A DNA stretch of 64,000 nucleotides. It comes from Cerioporus squamosus. Taxonomy: Eukaryota; Basidiomycota; Agaricomycetes; Polyporales; Polyporaceae. The stretch spans positions 248,001 through 312,000 of the forward strand of contig JABYQS010000002.1 of the NCBI GenBank assembly GCA_022592435.1, read 5' to 3'. Numbering within the stretch: position 1 is the stretch's first letter; each line of letters opens with the position of its first letter. The notes under the pieces were generated by a model. That model saw nothing but the letters and a program-made list of their open reading frames with translations, made no database searches and had not been told where the DNA came from. Positions 10,153 through 22,624 of the stretch are shown piece by piece. The translations under genes were made by a program, and so were the position numbers.

Positions 10153-13100
10153 GTCGGGGAATGGGAGGTTGTCGAGGACGGGGATAGGGATGGGAGGACG
10201 CTTTTGACGGACAGCTCGAGCGTTGGACTGTATATAGCTGTGACGAGATCAATATTATAATACACAGAAATCTTACGAACTCACGATGGTGAGAGCAGGC
10301 TTGATTAGCAAGAACCGACGCTGCCGACATTGTTGCTGGATGGGTGGACGATCGCGCTGGTCCGTGAGCGCTGTTTCTACATTCTTAGTTTGGGCGGCGA
10401 GATCGCAGCAGTCCCAATGATTAGTCAAAGGTGGACCTTGCGAAAACTTGCCTGAGTTGGAAGGACAGGTAACACGGCTGCGAGACCATCATCGACGAAT
10501 ATCGACCTTCCCCTTGACCATCAACGAAGACACTCTTCCTGATGTCTCTGTTGCCGCACGATGGACGAAGCCACTGTATACAAGAGACTTCCACAAGGTC
10601 TTGTTCTAGACATGCGCCAATTGACACGTATGTGAACGGGAATCGGTGGTTGTGCTGCTCAAGATCGAAGAGGATTGGTGCAAGGTTGGTGTCAGGCCTG
10701 CTTGCGGAGGAGCGCCGGATGGATGGGGAAGCACAGCCACCAGCGCCATGTTGCCATGCCTCCGACCTCATCCTCGACCATCTCTCAGCCTTCGGAGATT
10801 GGAGCAGCGTGACCGGCGGTCTCCTGAACCGTGCAGTGATTAGCAAGCCTTTGGGTACACATGCCATCAGACTGACTCTTACTCTCGCTCTTCTAGCAGA
10901 TGCTCGCATCTACATCACTTCCTGTAACCCGTACTGCTGTGACTGAACCATCGCCAGCAGGCTATGATGCTTCCCGCTTCTTCTCTCTGATTCATTATAG
11001 TCCGCTTATCGTAACACTCCGCGCGCCCAAACCAGATGCAGATGCACGTAGAAGATACGCAGTCTGACTGCCGTTATGACTGTGCAGCTGTGCGGTGGTT
11101 CCGACAACGACTCCACGATGACTACTCCCGAGAACACCGGAAACCAACATGTCAACGAACCGGTTGTCACTATCATCAGTACGCACCTCCGAGTGCGGGC
11201 TAAGAACACTCCTTGCTCGAGCATGGCGGTACGTGGCCCTACGACCTAGCTGCCGACACCGAATCGCCGAGACGTAGACCTCTCACACGCAGACGTTCGT
11301 GAGTATTTCCCGTGGCATCCGTGGTTCTCCATCTCCGAACATTGACTGACGCTTAGGGAAGGTTACAGCATTGTATGCCGCCCAAAACACTATGTGAAAC
11401 AGCGATACGACACCCGTCATCTAGCGGGACTGGGGCGGGCACTCCTACTGTTTCGACACGCCCAGGTCAGCACCGTCGCATCTCACGCAGTACGAGGTTG
11501 TTCTGTGCTACATCGGCGTTGTCACAGGAAGCTGACGGTATCCGTTCGCAGCCGCCTCAAGAAATGGGCACACTTCGATCCCCCTTCCGCTTCCGCCAGG
11601 TATCTTTGGGAGGTATTTGTCTGGCCATTCCTAACCGCTGAGTATCCAGGGAAACACACACCGGGCACACGCCGGGCAGGCCACCTCGACCTGTGTGATA
11701 CCGCTGGGCATACGCATTGCAGCTCTCCATAGAACGGCAAGCCGCTCTCGACCACACTGCATTCGTCGTATCGCATGTTTAAGGCACACAACGATATATC
11801 GCCGTTTGTTACCCTACGAACATCGCGCTACGTGGACCCGGAATGGTGATTCACCATTGCGTCTCCCGCCATCGTTGCTGCGTCGAACTAGTTGTGCAGA
11901 ATACCACCTCAGCTTTTCACACGCTCCATTGTCTCCATAGCACTAGTACACGCCCTATCTTGACCACAGGATGCGTCTTGCGGCGGATAAGCACGGGATG
12001 CAATAGGTGAGACATCGAAGTCTTCATAGAGCGATACTCATCGACTTTTCTTCTTCCAGCTGCACTGTCGGTGCATTCCGATGCTGCGCGGAACATTGGG
12101 CTGCAATGGCACAGTTCAAGCCGTATCGCGTGCGTCACCGGTTAAAGAACGGCCCCGGAACGTCAAGCATACTTCCCAACGAAAAGGGTAGCTCACAGTT
12201 CACTGCGATAGGAGTCCAGGCAAGTCATACAGCACAGAGGCCATCCACCGCGTAACCGTCCGCCGCAACGCGTTTGCTGCGTTCTGCTAACGTTCTCACC
12301 GACAGCGGTCACCTCTGAACTTGCCAAAGGCAGACACCACCGTTCTCACTCGAGGCTCTCTAGCACACCCGTCCGTGTGTATCCAAGGCGTCATGAGTGC
12401 AAGCATGTTACCTGAGGCCACTTCTCCGTCCGAGGCGCTGCTCATCACCACTCCTACCGCCAGCTGCTGTCGCCCACCGTGAGACGCTGTCGCGGTTGAG
12501 CGACTCGGATGTCCGCGGAGAACTGCGGAACTCCCAACCCGCACACACACGATCTCGCACTCGAATAGTCAACGTCTCCCTTGCAGGTCGCGCTTGGGTT
12601 GCACCCTCGCCTATACTGCTCGTACCGGACACCCTAGCCTCGCCATGGCACGGAGGCCGGGGATCGCTGACCCCTACACGATATCATTCTCACGGCCGCA
12701 CGCTCAGCAGCTTGGCGCACAGCAGCATTCCAAACCCTAGCACCTGCGCCGAGCGGTGTTTCAAAGCTCTCGGGACGACGTTTACGTTCACGTTCATGCT
12801 TTCTCGGGGCACGAGCCCGACGCCCACATACCGCCCTAACCCTATCGATAGAACGCTCTCTCTCGAATAAACCCAACTATCGCATGACCGCCGCCACTAT
12901 CGCGAGTTTGCGACGCCCCGCGCACATTCCGCTCACATGTCCCACGGCAAACGCGGGCAGAACGGGCCTATCTCCGCCTCGAGGCGCGGATATGCGCATA
13001 TCCAGATATCCAGGTATCCAGGTCGTCCTCGCTCTTGTGAAGCACACCTTAAAGACGACATGCGTACTTGTGCGTGTACGCGGATATCCAGCCTGCCTGC

Positions 13101-16100
13101 GAGGGTCAGGGACGGGTGAAGTCGAGAATGGCCATGCCTTGAGGTCGGAAGGTTGAAAGTTTGAAGGTTCTCTGATGGGAGCTGGATGGGAGGCTCGGCC
13201 GGTTGACCGTTACCACTGCATGTGCCGAGTGCTGCCTACTGGAGATCTACGCGTCGCTCTTACGGGACAGATTGCAGACGATGGCGGTGCCGCACGCTTG
13301 GCCATGAGACTTTCCAATGAATGTTCGACCGACCTGCACGAGTTGCAGCCCTCTGTACACGAACGAGGACTCTATCAAGAATACCATGCATGCATTCATT
13401 CAAGCTTCTATCCCAGTACTAGCGCGACTTCCTCATGGCCCGGCATGTTCTGACTTCTCCGTCGGAAGTTGAATCCTGTCAATTGTGATTTCTCTGGAAA
13501 GTCCACAGCAATGCAGCGTGCACAACGCGTTCCTAGCGGAGATCCCTAGGCCCCATCCCCATGGCATGGGCAGCCTCGGCCGGCCCATCTGGCCCCACAA
13601 AGCAAGCCAGGACATACAAGGCAACGTCCGTTAACCAGCTCCACGCCGCCCGGCATTCGAGCATTGCAGGAGCGGACTGAACACCATCGTCCCTTGGCCA
13701 CGGCCTCCGGGCGAAACTTCTCGTTCTCGTATATGCGCCTGGGTCGACCTTCCCCGTACGTCCGGCGAAGACACGAGCCCACCCCACGTTGCACGTCGAG
13801 CACCCCATGCGCCCCGGCTCGCGATAACGCACCCCTCGCCGCCAATTCATCCTTACCCAACATGCCCACACTGACCACACGCCCGCCGGCCTCGCGGCGG
13901 GCGCGGGAAGCCTCACGGCCGCGCGCTCGAACGCCCCAAGGCTTCCGCATCAGCCACGAGGCGCTCCTAGCTGCACCCAAGAAATTTCGCGCAAAAATAG
14001 GTCGCAACAAATTGCGCTGCTGCAGGGGCGTACCGTGACATGGTGTCAGGTATGCCGTCGACACGCCGTGTGTGGGGTGCGCGTGTGTCCGTGCTGCAGA
14101 TCGTTCGACGCGAGGCACGTCGTCCGGGCGGGCTGGGCGACAGAGAAGGCCCGGGGACCGCAGTATCGCCCCAACCAAACGCGGCATGGCCCGTCCCTCT
14201 GCCCGCGGAACGTCCTGGGGAGGCTGGTGCGGAACGGGCAGCCGGGAGGTGCCCTCATCATGGTCGACGTGAGGCGGGCAAGAAGGTCAGCTGGGAGCTC
14301 CTTGCTTTCGTGGCGTGCGCGGATGGTGCAGGGGCGGTGTGACGCTGGCCAACGCCGTCTTCTAAGTTCTGTTTATGACATACGTTGACGAGAGACACGG
14401 AAGGTAGGAATACATGGGGCGTTGGGGCTGCGGCCTGTGGGTTGCCGAACGCCGAACAAGGTTACGTGCGCCAGAGCTGGCATACTGTGGCCTCCGAGTG
14501 CAACGGAGAGTAGGCACTGAAGCTTGAGGTTGCTTGACAACCCGGGCGCGATCCGGGGTCGAGCTGAGCGGGTATCTGGTCGGGCTCCCGATGTCGCTGG
14601 AAGCGAGACGAGACGGCTGGCACTCCAAAGCGAGCTGGACCACGATCGGAGGTGCAAAGGGACGGAGGGTACCGTTCCTGATGGCTGTGTGCTCAGGTCG
14701 ACGAGACGTCAGGTGCAAAATCAGACCTTCCACAGATGACGCGGCCGGTTGAGGACGGACATCAGAACAATGTGAGGCCAACACGTACGAGGAAGTCCAC
14801 AACAGGGTAAACGTTCTGGGGAGATCCCGCTGGATAGGAGGGGTGTTCTGGCGGTCCCACAGACATCGTGCGGTCCCGCAGGCGGCAGACAGGGGTCGCA
14901 TCCAACGCTCGAGACCCACACGGACAGGCGGGAGGAGAAAGCATGGTGGTAAATCCACTACACGCCGTGCAAGGTAGGCGCAATGACGGCAAGACTTTGA
15001 TGGAAAGCAGAGCACGGGATCGTCCAGTGGATGCGGAGCTTCAGTCCTTGATGCCACTGTGGGTCCTCTTCGCGCCCGAGCAGCAAGTCTCCGGAGTGTA
15101 GGGTCCGGCGGGACCAGGAGGCGGAACCATGGGCCCGAAGATAGCGACAGGAAGCGCAGCCTGCGGTGATCCTTGAGGCGGAGAGGTCGGATGAGCGATC
15201 CATCGCCGAGCTCGAAAGGACAGACTCTGTAGTTTACGTACGTTGTTCGGTTAAGGGTGATGCGTCGGTCAATGCGGACGTTCGGCGACCATGGAGTCGT
15301 GCGAGCCTAACGTACGATGCATGAACCACCAATCACCGGAGGAAAGAAAGCATTTGAGTGGACGTACCGGTGGGGCCCTGCAATTCGTTCTGGTGCAAGC
15401 GGAGGATGGAAGGCGTCGAAACCGCATGGGACGTGGAGAGAAGCTCAAAGCCCTTCTTGCACTGGTTCCATTGCAACCAACGCACCTGCTCCGCAAGGCG
15501 TACCATGTCGGTTGTCGTGCGCGTAGGATGAAAGGCCGGTCAGGATGCCCGGCACGCTTTCACACACACACGACCTGGGGCTGAGTGTTCGCTTTCCCGG
15601 ATTGAAACTCAGAATTCTGCAGGGTTAGCATATTCCGCCCCGCCCTGCAAAGTTCGTACGAGAAAAAAGACGTGAGTCATCGCGGAGGAGGGAGGAGGAG
15701 AACGAAGACAAAGCTGACTGACCTGCTGAATCAGCAACGAGTATCCGCCGGACAGTCGGCCGCAAGCACAACTAAGCATTGTCTGGCGCACCCTGGTCTT
15801 TCCACCGACAGCCACAAGTCATTTTCAGGGACAGGACAGAGTTCGAGTACAAGAACAGAGACTCAGAGGAGCCATGTCTCGCGGCGGCGCATGAGCTGGC
15901 AGCGGGCGCCAACCCAAACCATAGTCCCGATAGCCGACCAGGGATCGCGATCCCGGCGGGCGGCTTTCCCCGCACTGCGATCGGATCGACCATCTCGCCC
16001 TTCACGTCGAGGCCGGACATTATACTCAACGCCACTCCCTCAGCCAGGCCACGCTTGCTCTATGAATTCCCGGCCGCCCATTCTGGCCACAGGAGTGTCT

Positions 16101-19100
16101 GTACAGACGACGAGCAGCGAGCAGAAGCCCTGTGCGCGGTAGTGCTCGGCGTGTTCAGCAAATGCAAGGGCCACTCTTGCGCCGGGATGGACGGTCTGTC
16201 GAGGAAAGAAGTTTCTGAGAACCGAAGGAACATACAGGTACGCGCTGTAATGTTGCCCATATCGCTCACATCGTCTCTCTCCGCAGTGAACAGCAGAACA
16301 CGCGCCATGCACGCACCTCTCATAGTACGCCGCCCACACAAGGTTGTGCCACTGCAGGAGCAGAAGGTCCTGCAGCAGCCTGCAGCCGCGCAGAAAGACA
16401 ATAGCACGCACCCGGAAGGCGATCCGAGCTCGGCCACACGTTCCAAACAAGGCAGGAGGCCGCTGCAGGATGTCGACGATAAGATGGGCGATGGGCTGAT
16501 GCAGATGGATGAGTGGCACATACGAGTGTTCTGAACCACCAGCACGTATATCATACCGACGTCCTGTGCCACCCGGACAATCCATCACCGAGCCCGACCA
16601 GGGAGTGCGCGCGAGATGATCGCCGCGAACGCATCGATGCCAGCCTCGCGTCGGCGAGACGACCGCATGCTGTGGTCTGCTGAGATCCCCCAAGGCCCGT
16701 CCCATCCTAAAGCTTACCTGCGTCGACTCGGGAGAATCTGCAGATCGACATCCATCGATGCTCTGCTCCCCGCGCTTGACAGGCCTGCGGACCCCCTGCC
16801 CACGGGCCACACTCCTGCGAATGCGAATCAGCTCAGGATGCACACGGACATCGAGACGCACCTGCTTTGTGCATGTGAACGCGCCCGCGACGAGGCGAGC
16901 GGGCGAGTCACGCACCAGCGAGGATCCTCCCCGGACGGCCCTCGGAAGCTCGCGCTCGCACGCACCCAGCTATCGCGATGTGACTCTCGCCTCCCCATCG
17001 CAGCCCAGGAGCCAGCTATACTCGAGTCGACTCTCGGGATCGCGCCGCGCCCCCGAGTGCCTCGCACCATGCCTCGAGGTGGGCCTGCTCGCCTCGGGCG
17101 CACTCTCCCAGGAATATCGTCCCTCCCACCGTCCGCCCGCCAGCATGACCACGCGACGGATCCTCCGCTTCATATCGGCGCGTGCCATAATCCGTGCGAG
17201 GCACACTGCGCACCTCGCCGCGAACAGGGTTCCCGCGGCGCCCGAAATTGCAGCACGCTCCGTGTCTTCCGCGCGATCCTAACCCTACGAGAGCCGCCTC
17301 CATGCGAAAGACAAGCTGCAAGCGTCCCATCGCCAGGCGCGCTGCGGCCTTCTATTGAATGCATGAGTATCGGATATCGACGATGGCCCCAGATTGGGTG
17401 TACGAGCACTCACCGCGTCCTTGGCTCTGTGCGTCTGCGCTATATCGGGGATGCGAGCGACTAGATGAGCTCGCGCGTGACTGGCCTGCGTCCGCGAGGT
17501 AGGAATGCAGCGCCCCAGAACGACAGTATAAGCCAGAACCAGAGCCCCTTGGAGAGTACGGGAGGCAGCTAAGCGAAGTCAAACCTAACCTTCGAGCCTT
17601 GCGAGCACTGAATACAGCATTCATACCTATGCCAGCATATGTCAGAAATGCCACAAGACGCGCCGACACGCAGACCAGAAGACATGACGTACGTACCTGC
17701 GTGCAGTCGTGCGTTCCCCCAAGCATTCATGATCGCATTCAATACTTCAATATCCCACCTGCCGCCCATCCGACATACATAGCACATACTGCGATACAGG
17801 CGCAAGTATGACCTGCGGATTCCCCGGCGACAGAAGCATCTGCGCGCCTGATCGCCCGGTCAGCCAGCCAAAACCCCCGCGAGACACCCACCAAGGGCGA
17901 TAAGATAGCTCCCGGAGGCACGCGTGCGCTCATCCGCCTCGATGGGCACCAGAGAGCGCTCCAGCTTGCAATCATGCGCCCGGTGCAGGGAAGAAGCCCG
18001 AGCACGCGCGGCAGAGCACCGAGCGTAGAACCACAGACCCAGACGCCTGGCGAGACTCGCGGAACGCACCTCGAGGGCTCACGCGGGTTGAGATCAGGAC
18101 TCAGGAGCAAGGATGCGCCAGTGGGTCGTCCAGCGGCTCGGAGCACGGTGCGCGAGGCTGAAGTTCGCGGGCAGCGCGGCGTTGCGCTCGTCCGTGTATA
18201 GGCAGAGTTGGCCATCGGACGCCCGAGGATTCGCCGGAAGAGGTGGATTTGGGACGTGTTGGGATGGACGCTCGCAGGAGCAGGCCATATCTGCTGCAGG
18301 GGTATGGGCGACCGTGGTATGCTCGGCGATCCTGGCCTGCGACGGGGGATGTAGAGCCGCAGCTGACGGTAGGGGACATTGCTGGCTGCCTATCGGCGTG
18401 CGGGTGACCTGGGAGACCATGAGTGAGCGAAGTGTCAAACCTGCGCAAGCGGACATGTGAGTAGGAACGATATGGTGGACGCACTTACTAGTGGTTCTGC
18501 GCCCGGATGAGGAGGCTTCCAGGTAAGCAGTCGTCCATGGCAAGGTTGCGTGCATAAGGGCGCACGACGAGTGACCGGTGCATGTGAACCCGGTACTCGA
18601 GGCTGCGGCCTTCTCTTCGCCACCCAAGCAAGGCCCGCGAGGGTACCGAGCACGCCGAGCAACCTTGTCCACGCTCGCGGCCAAGCGAGGGGAGAGCGCG
18701 CCTGGAGATGGCTAAGTACTTGGAAAAGCACCGCTGAACCCGGTCGGCGAGCGGGAGCGGATGCGGGCGGGGTATGTGTGCCAAACCTACAGCTCGGAGC
18801 GTCGACGTCGTGCGAGGCCAGCGGGTCGAACGGTGGGTTCCCCCACTCACGCCCGCCCGACCCCGACCGGCGATCCATGGACATCGGGAAGAAGCACACT
18901 TGCGAGCGGTAAGCTCAAGGCAGCGGGTGGTGGGAGTCGAAGTCGAAGCTCAGGCCCAGAGGACGACGCCCGGTGGTACGCCACTGCGAGCTTGGCCGTG
19001 CGTCTCCCCGCTCGCAAACCAGCGCCCGCAGCCAAAATCAAAACCACAATCTCCCAAACGCAGCGCCGTCGTCTGTGGACTGCGTTGACGGCGAGCTGCG

Positions 19101-21320
19101 ATGACGATCCTGGGTTTGGATGCCGGTATGTGAAAGGCGACGCTTCCGACGCCAGTCCGAAGATTCCGTGCGGTGGTGAATGGTGGGTACGGTGTCGCTG
19201 AGAGCCTCGCGCGTGCTTTCCGTCGAGAGGCCGGCTGGTGCATCGGAGCGGGAGTGGTGAGTGTGCGTCGGTCATAGTCGGTATTCGGGTGCAGACGTCG
19301 TATGAGCGTATGCAACTGCCGTGGGACAGAATAAACCTATGCGAGATGCAGTAGTGCGGGGGAGCGTGCGACACGTCTTCGTACCTCAACGGAAGGGCCA
19401 GATGCAGCACTACAGCACTACTTAGGATTGAGTTGCGTATTCGAGGCCTGCGAATGGGAGTATCGGAATTGAGTTGGGCTTGAAAGCTTGAGGACTGGAA
19501 CGCGGGGCGCCTCGAACGCAACGACGCGTTGCTTTGATGGCCAGAGTCCAATCCGATGCCGTCGCCCATCGAAGAGAGGTCCTCGCCGGTATTCCGAATG
19601 GTGCTCCCAATTTTAGAGCGAAATCCGAATGCCTGAGCGGACCTTGAACCTGCCATAAACTCACGGAGCGGTCAGACGCGGCCACAGTGTGCGACACAGC
19701 CCTCCAGTTTTGCGTGTGATCCCGAACACGATTCGGGAGTACGGGTGACGGACATCCAATGATGCTCATGCTCTGCCTGGATGATTTTGTTAGATGCGTA
19801 TGCAGACGAGAGCAACCATCGCAAGAGAATACAAAGAGGCACAGGTACGAGCGGGCGGGAGTGTGATTGGACGCGAAGAACTCGTTCCGGTTTTGGGATC
19901 GGACTCGAGCGCCTCAACCAGAACCACGATCGGGCGAATCGCAGGAGAGGCCACGGTCGGCCTGGGTGTGTCAGGCGCCTCGACGGGCCTATGCGGGGGA
20001 AAGACCGTGGCCTTTGGACCTTCATAGCAGCGATAGCATGGGTACAGAGACCACATGAGAAGGCGCAGGGCAGGCCGCGTACGCGGCGCATGCGCGATGC
20101 AGCGGTCGAGATCGCCACAGCTCTCAGGCAGGCCGCAGGCGGAGTTGAACTGCAAACAGAGATGAAGTCGTCATAATTACCTGTGCGCCGCGATTGCGTC
20201 GGCGTTGATATCCCATATCACCTTCAATCTGGAACGCGGGCTTCGATGCGATCTCAGACGAGAATGCACGCTCGGGATTGAAGGGTCGGGTGGGATCAGA
20301 CGCCTGGAGAAGAAGGATGCAGCGCTTCATAGGTCGAGCGAGGAGGTGGATACCGGCCACTGAGAAGAAGCAGGTTGTGTGGAATCCGGGGACCGATGCT
20401 ATCGGTCTCCGGAGATGCACGCAGAGCTTCCTGTATACTTGGCTTTGCCGCTGAAGAAGGAAGCACGCATGCGCATACGAAAGATTTCCTGCAAAAGTGT
20501 GGACGAGTACTGTATACATCCAGATGGTGAGTAAGCGAGGTAGGGAGGTAGGTAGGAATCACTGGGACATTCGTCAGCCCGAGAGGGAGGGCGCGCTGGA
20601 GGTGGGAGTCATTAGCTCAGAGATCGGAATATAGGCCTCGTAGACGCTCCGGGAAGCCGATGGGGACAGGACTTAGTCAGGAACGATGGCGAGCAGAGGA
20701 GGGGAGATGTCGGGGCAGCGGCGGGTCAGGCACCAGGTGAGCAGCTGGATGCGCAGCGATAGAGCATGAACGCGAGAGAAGGTTCTGTGCACTAGCATGC
20801 GGGACAGCGACACCTCTGGAAGCGCGTCGCAGCGGCATACGTCGGTGGTCGCGGTCACGTGTGGTGCGAGTTTTGTCGGTGTTGACTCGGGCCGAGGATC
20901 TGTCTTGACTGGCTCGGGACGTTACGGCGGGCGAGTGTGGCCACCGATACTTCGGAGGAGCAACGTATTCCGAAATGACTCGTCATGGGTCGTCGAGCAG
21001 CTCGCGGGCTTTCCGGTGGTCACGGGTGCGCTGCGCTGCAGGCGGACGAGGTTGGCCACTCGCTGGCCACGCAGCGGCTGTTGGGGTGGTCGAGGAGAGG
21101 TCGCTGTCGATGAGGAGAGACGCAACGAGGCGATGGCGTGGCGGGAGAGACGGCCGGATGAGGCAGGCGCGGAGTTCGATGAAATGGGCGTGGGAAGGGG
21201 TTTGGAGAAAAAAGGGAATTGTCGGAGTTCGAAGCGGGTGCGGTGGGATAATGGAGAGAGTGGCCGATAGTGATCTCATTATGCGATCGGCCGTCGCTCG
21301 TCCTGCGATTCGAGGTTGGC
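10153..21320. other. Gene-poor stretch, 11 kb
   Basis: I find no gene I can support here. Open frames up to about 290 codons exist (for example 16040-16915 minus, 18847-19656 minus, 13546-14187 minus, 14362-15057 minus), but they overlap one another in several frames, are rich in Arg, Ser, Cys and His as expected of GC-rich noncoding DNA, and show no domain or splice-consistent continuation. A short tandem gatatcc-type patch lies at about 12987-13025. Near 14293-14342 a fragment reads ELLAFVACADG, faintly like the F-box family start, then stops. No reverse transcriptase, integrase or transposase motif was seen, nor clear terminal repeats. Possible contents are decayed genes or transposon relics too worn to read. 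Confidence 0.5.
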
Positions 21321-21472
21321 TATAAAGAGATCCGGCCTCGCGTCCATGCGCTTTCCCCGCCCGTGCACCTCCCCCGTCACGTTCCCCGCCACCTCCCTCG
21401 CTTTGCCTCCGCTTGGACCGAAGACTAGTGCCACTGGGACAAAGCACTTCCACGCGCATTCCTCCTGCGTCC

Positions 21473-21479
21473 TATAAAG
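21473..21479 (+). promoter_or_regulatory. TATA box of the 21590 gene (best of three)
   Basis: TATAAAG lies 111 bases before the ATG at 21590. Other TATA-like runs are TATAAAG at 21321 and ATATAAATA at about 21539; the latter is too near the ATG unless the leader is very short. Confidence 0.5.
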
Positions 21480-21589
21480 CTCCCCGCTCCCACTCACGTT
21501 TCTCCGAGCATCCCTCGGCGAGCCAAGTTCGACTTCCATATAAATACCGCGAACTTCAACCACTTCCCCCGCATCCTCCCTCCGCAGCC

Positions 21590-22624
21590 ATGTACGACTA
21601 TCCCTCCTCGACATCCTCCTCGACGCTTCCCTCACCACTCTCGCCGCGGAGACACCACCACAAGCGGTCCCAGTCACCGCTCCCACACCTCGCGACCCTC
21701 CTCCCGGCTAACAACCACCACCATCACCACCACCAGTACTCACCTTCGTCGCGCGCAGCCGACATCTCGCGTCTACTCGACCCAGCATACGCGAGCAGCT
21801 CTTCCTCGTCCTCGATGTGCCCGACGCCCTCACCACAGACGCAGACACGCGCCTACGTCGACCACAACGGTGACCTCCACGACCCCGATTACCGCGACTT
21901 CCCCGTTCTCCGCCCAACCTCGCGCGCCAGTGATAACCAGAAGCGGCGACGAACGAGCGCGAGCAGTGCAGCGCGTTCCCGCAGCCACGACCGCTACTCG
22001 ATCGCGATGCACCCATCGCGGCCGAACTGGGAACGCGACTGGGGCACGGAGGTGGATTCGGACGAGGAGATTGACGACGACGAGACGGAGAGCCAGTCGC
22101 ATTTCAGCCCGTTCGCGTCGCAACACGGGTCCCCGCGTAAGCACACCTCTCACAGCGCGTTCGGCCGCTCCACCACCTTCACGTCCACCTACTACTACTT
22201 CGACGCACCCCCAACCACGAGCCCCATGGGTTCCTATGAGGACGAGTCGCCGAACGCGCTCCAGCTCCACGAGTCGCCGTTTGACGATGAGGCCGCAGCC
22301 GAAGAGGTCATCGAGGAGTCGCGGAAGACGGCTTGCCTTATTCGCAAGGCGTCCAAGCCCAGGAAGTCGGTGGAGGTTGAGGTTGAGAAGGTTGCTGAAG
22401 AGCCCTCTCCCATCTCCATAGACGAAGAGCAGTATGAGGACGAACATGGCTCAACGTCAGTACCTTTTCTCTCGCGCTGTTGTCAGCAGATCCTGACTGC
22501 GTTTCCCTCCAGACCAACATGTTCACATGTCCTCCGCCAGCAGTGGCAGGCAGTCACCCTGCGCATTCGCTTCGGTGTATTCCATGCGAAGCGGCGGCTG
22601 TTCACGCGCCGACGGCGCACATAG
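21590..22624 (+). CDS. Disordered protein with conserved basic C-terminus, unknown function
   Basis: Two exons, 21590-22455 and 22513-22624, give 325 aa. The first 290 residues are low in order: Ser/Pro/His-rich, with a seven-residue His run, a basic patch (NQKRRRTS) and an acidic patch (VDSDEEIDDDETES). The end is a compact basic block (SHVLRQQWQAVTLRIRFGVF, then HAKRRLFTRRRR), the only part that looks like a folded or membrane- or RNA-binding element. The ATG at 21590 was chosen because upstream in-frame codons contain no ATG and a TATA box lies 111 bases before it. The intron is 57 bases, so keeping it would insert 19 residues without breaking the frame. I do not recognise a named family. 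Confidence 0.7.
   Translation: MYDYPSSTSSSTLPSPLSPRRHHHKRSQSPLPHLATLLPANNHHHHHHQYSPSSRAADISRLLDPAYASSSSSSSMCPTPSPQTQTRAYVDHNGDLHDPDYRDFPVLRPTSRASDNQKRRRTSASSAARSRSHDRYSIAMHPSRPNWERDWGTEVDSDEEIDDDETESQSHFSPFASQHGSPRKHTSHSAFGRSTTFTSTYYYFDAPPTTSPMGSYEDESPNALQLHESPFDDEAAAEEVIEESRKTACLIRKASKPRKSVEVEVEKVAEEPSPISIDEEQYEDEHGSTSVPFLSRCCQQILTAFPSRPTCSHVLRQQWQAVTLRIRFGVFHAKRRLFTRRRRT
21713..21735 (+). repeat. CAC/CAT codon run (poly-His)
   Basis: A short run of His codons inside the 21590 gene. It is a simple coding repeat, prone to length change. Confidence 0.7.

Noticed and set aside
12987..13025. gatatcc/gcatatcc tandem patch, considered as a repeat array or origin
   Set aside because: Too few and too irregular copies; similar words occur near 23738-23755 by chance.
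16040..16915. Minus-strand frame of 291 codons in the gene-poor stretch
   Set aside because: Cys/His/Arg-rich, overlapped by other long frames on both strands, no motif; fits chance in GC-rich DNA.
18847..19656. Minus-strand frame of 269 codons with a short hydrophobic run (WEIVVLILAAGAGL)
   Set aside because: Only one short hydrophobic run, low-complexity surroundings and no coherent continuation.
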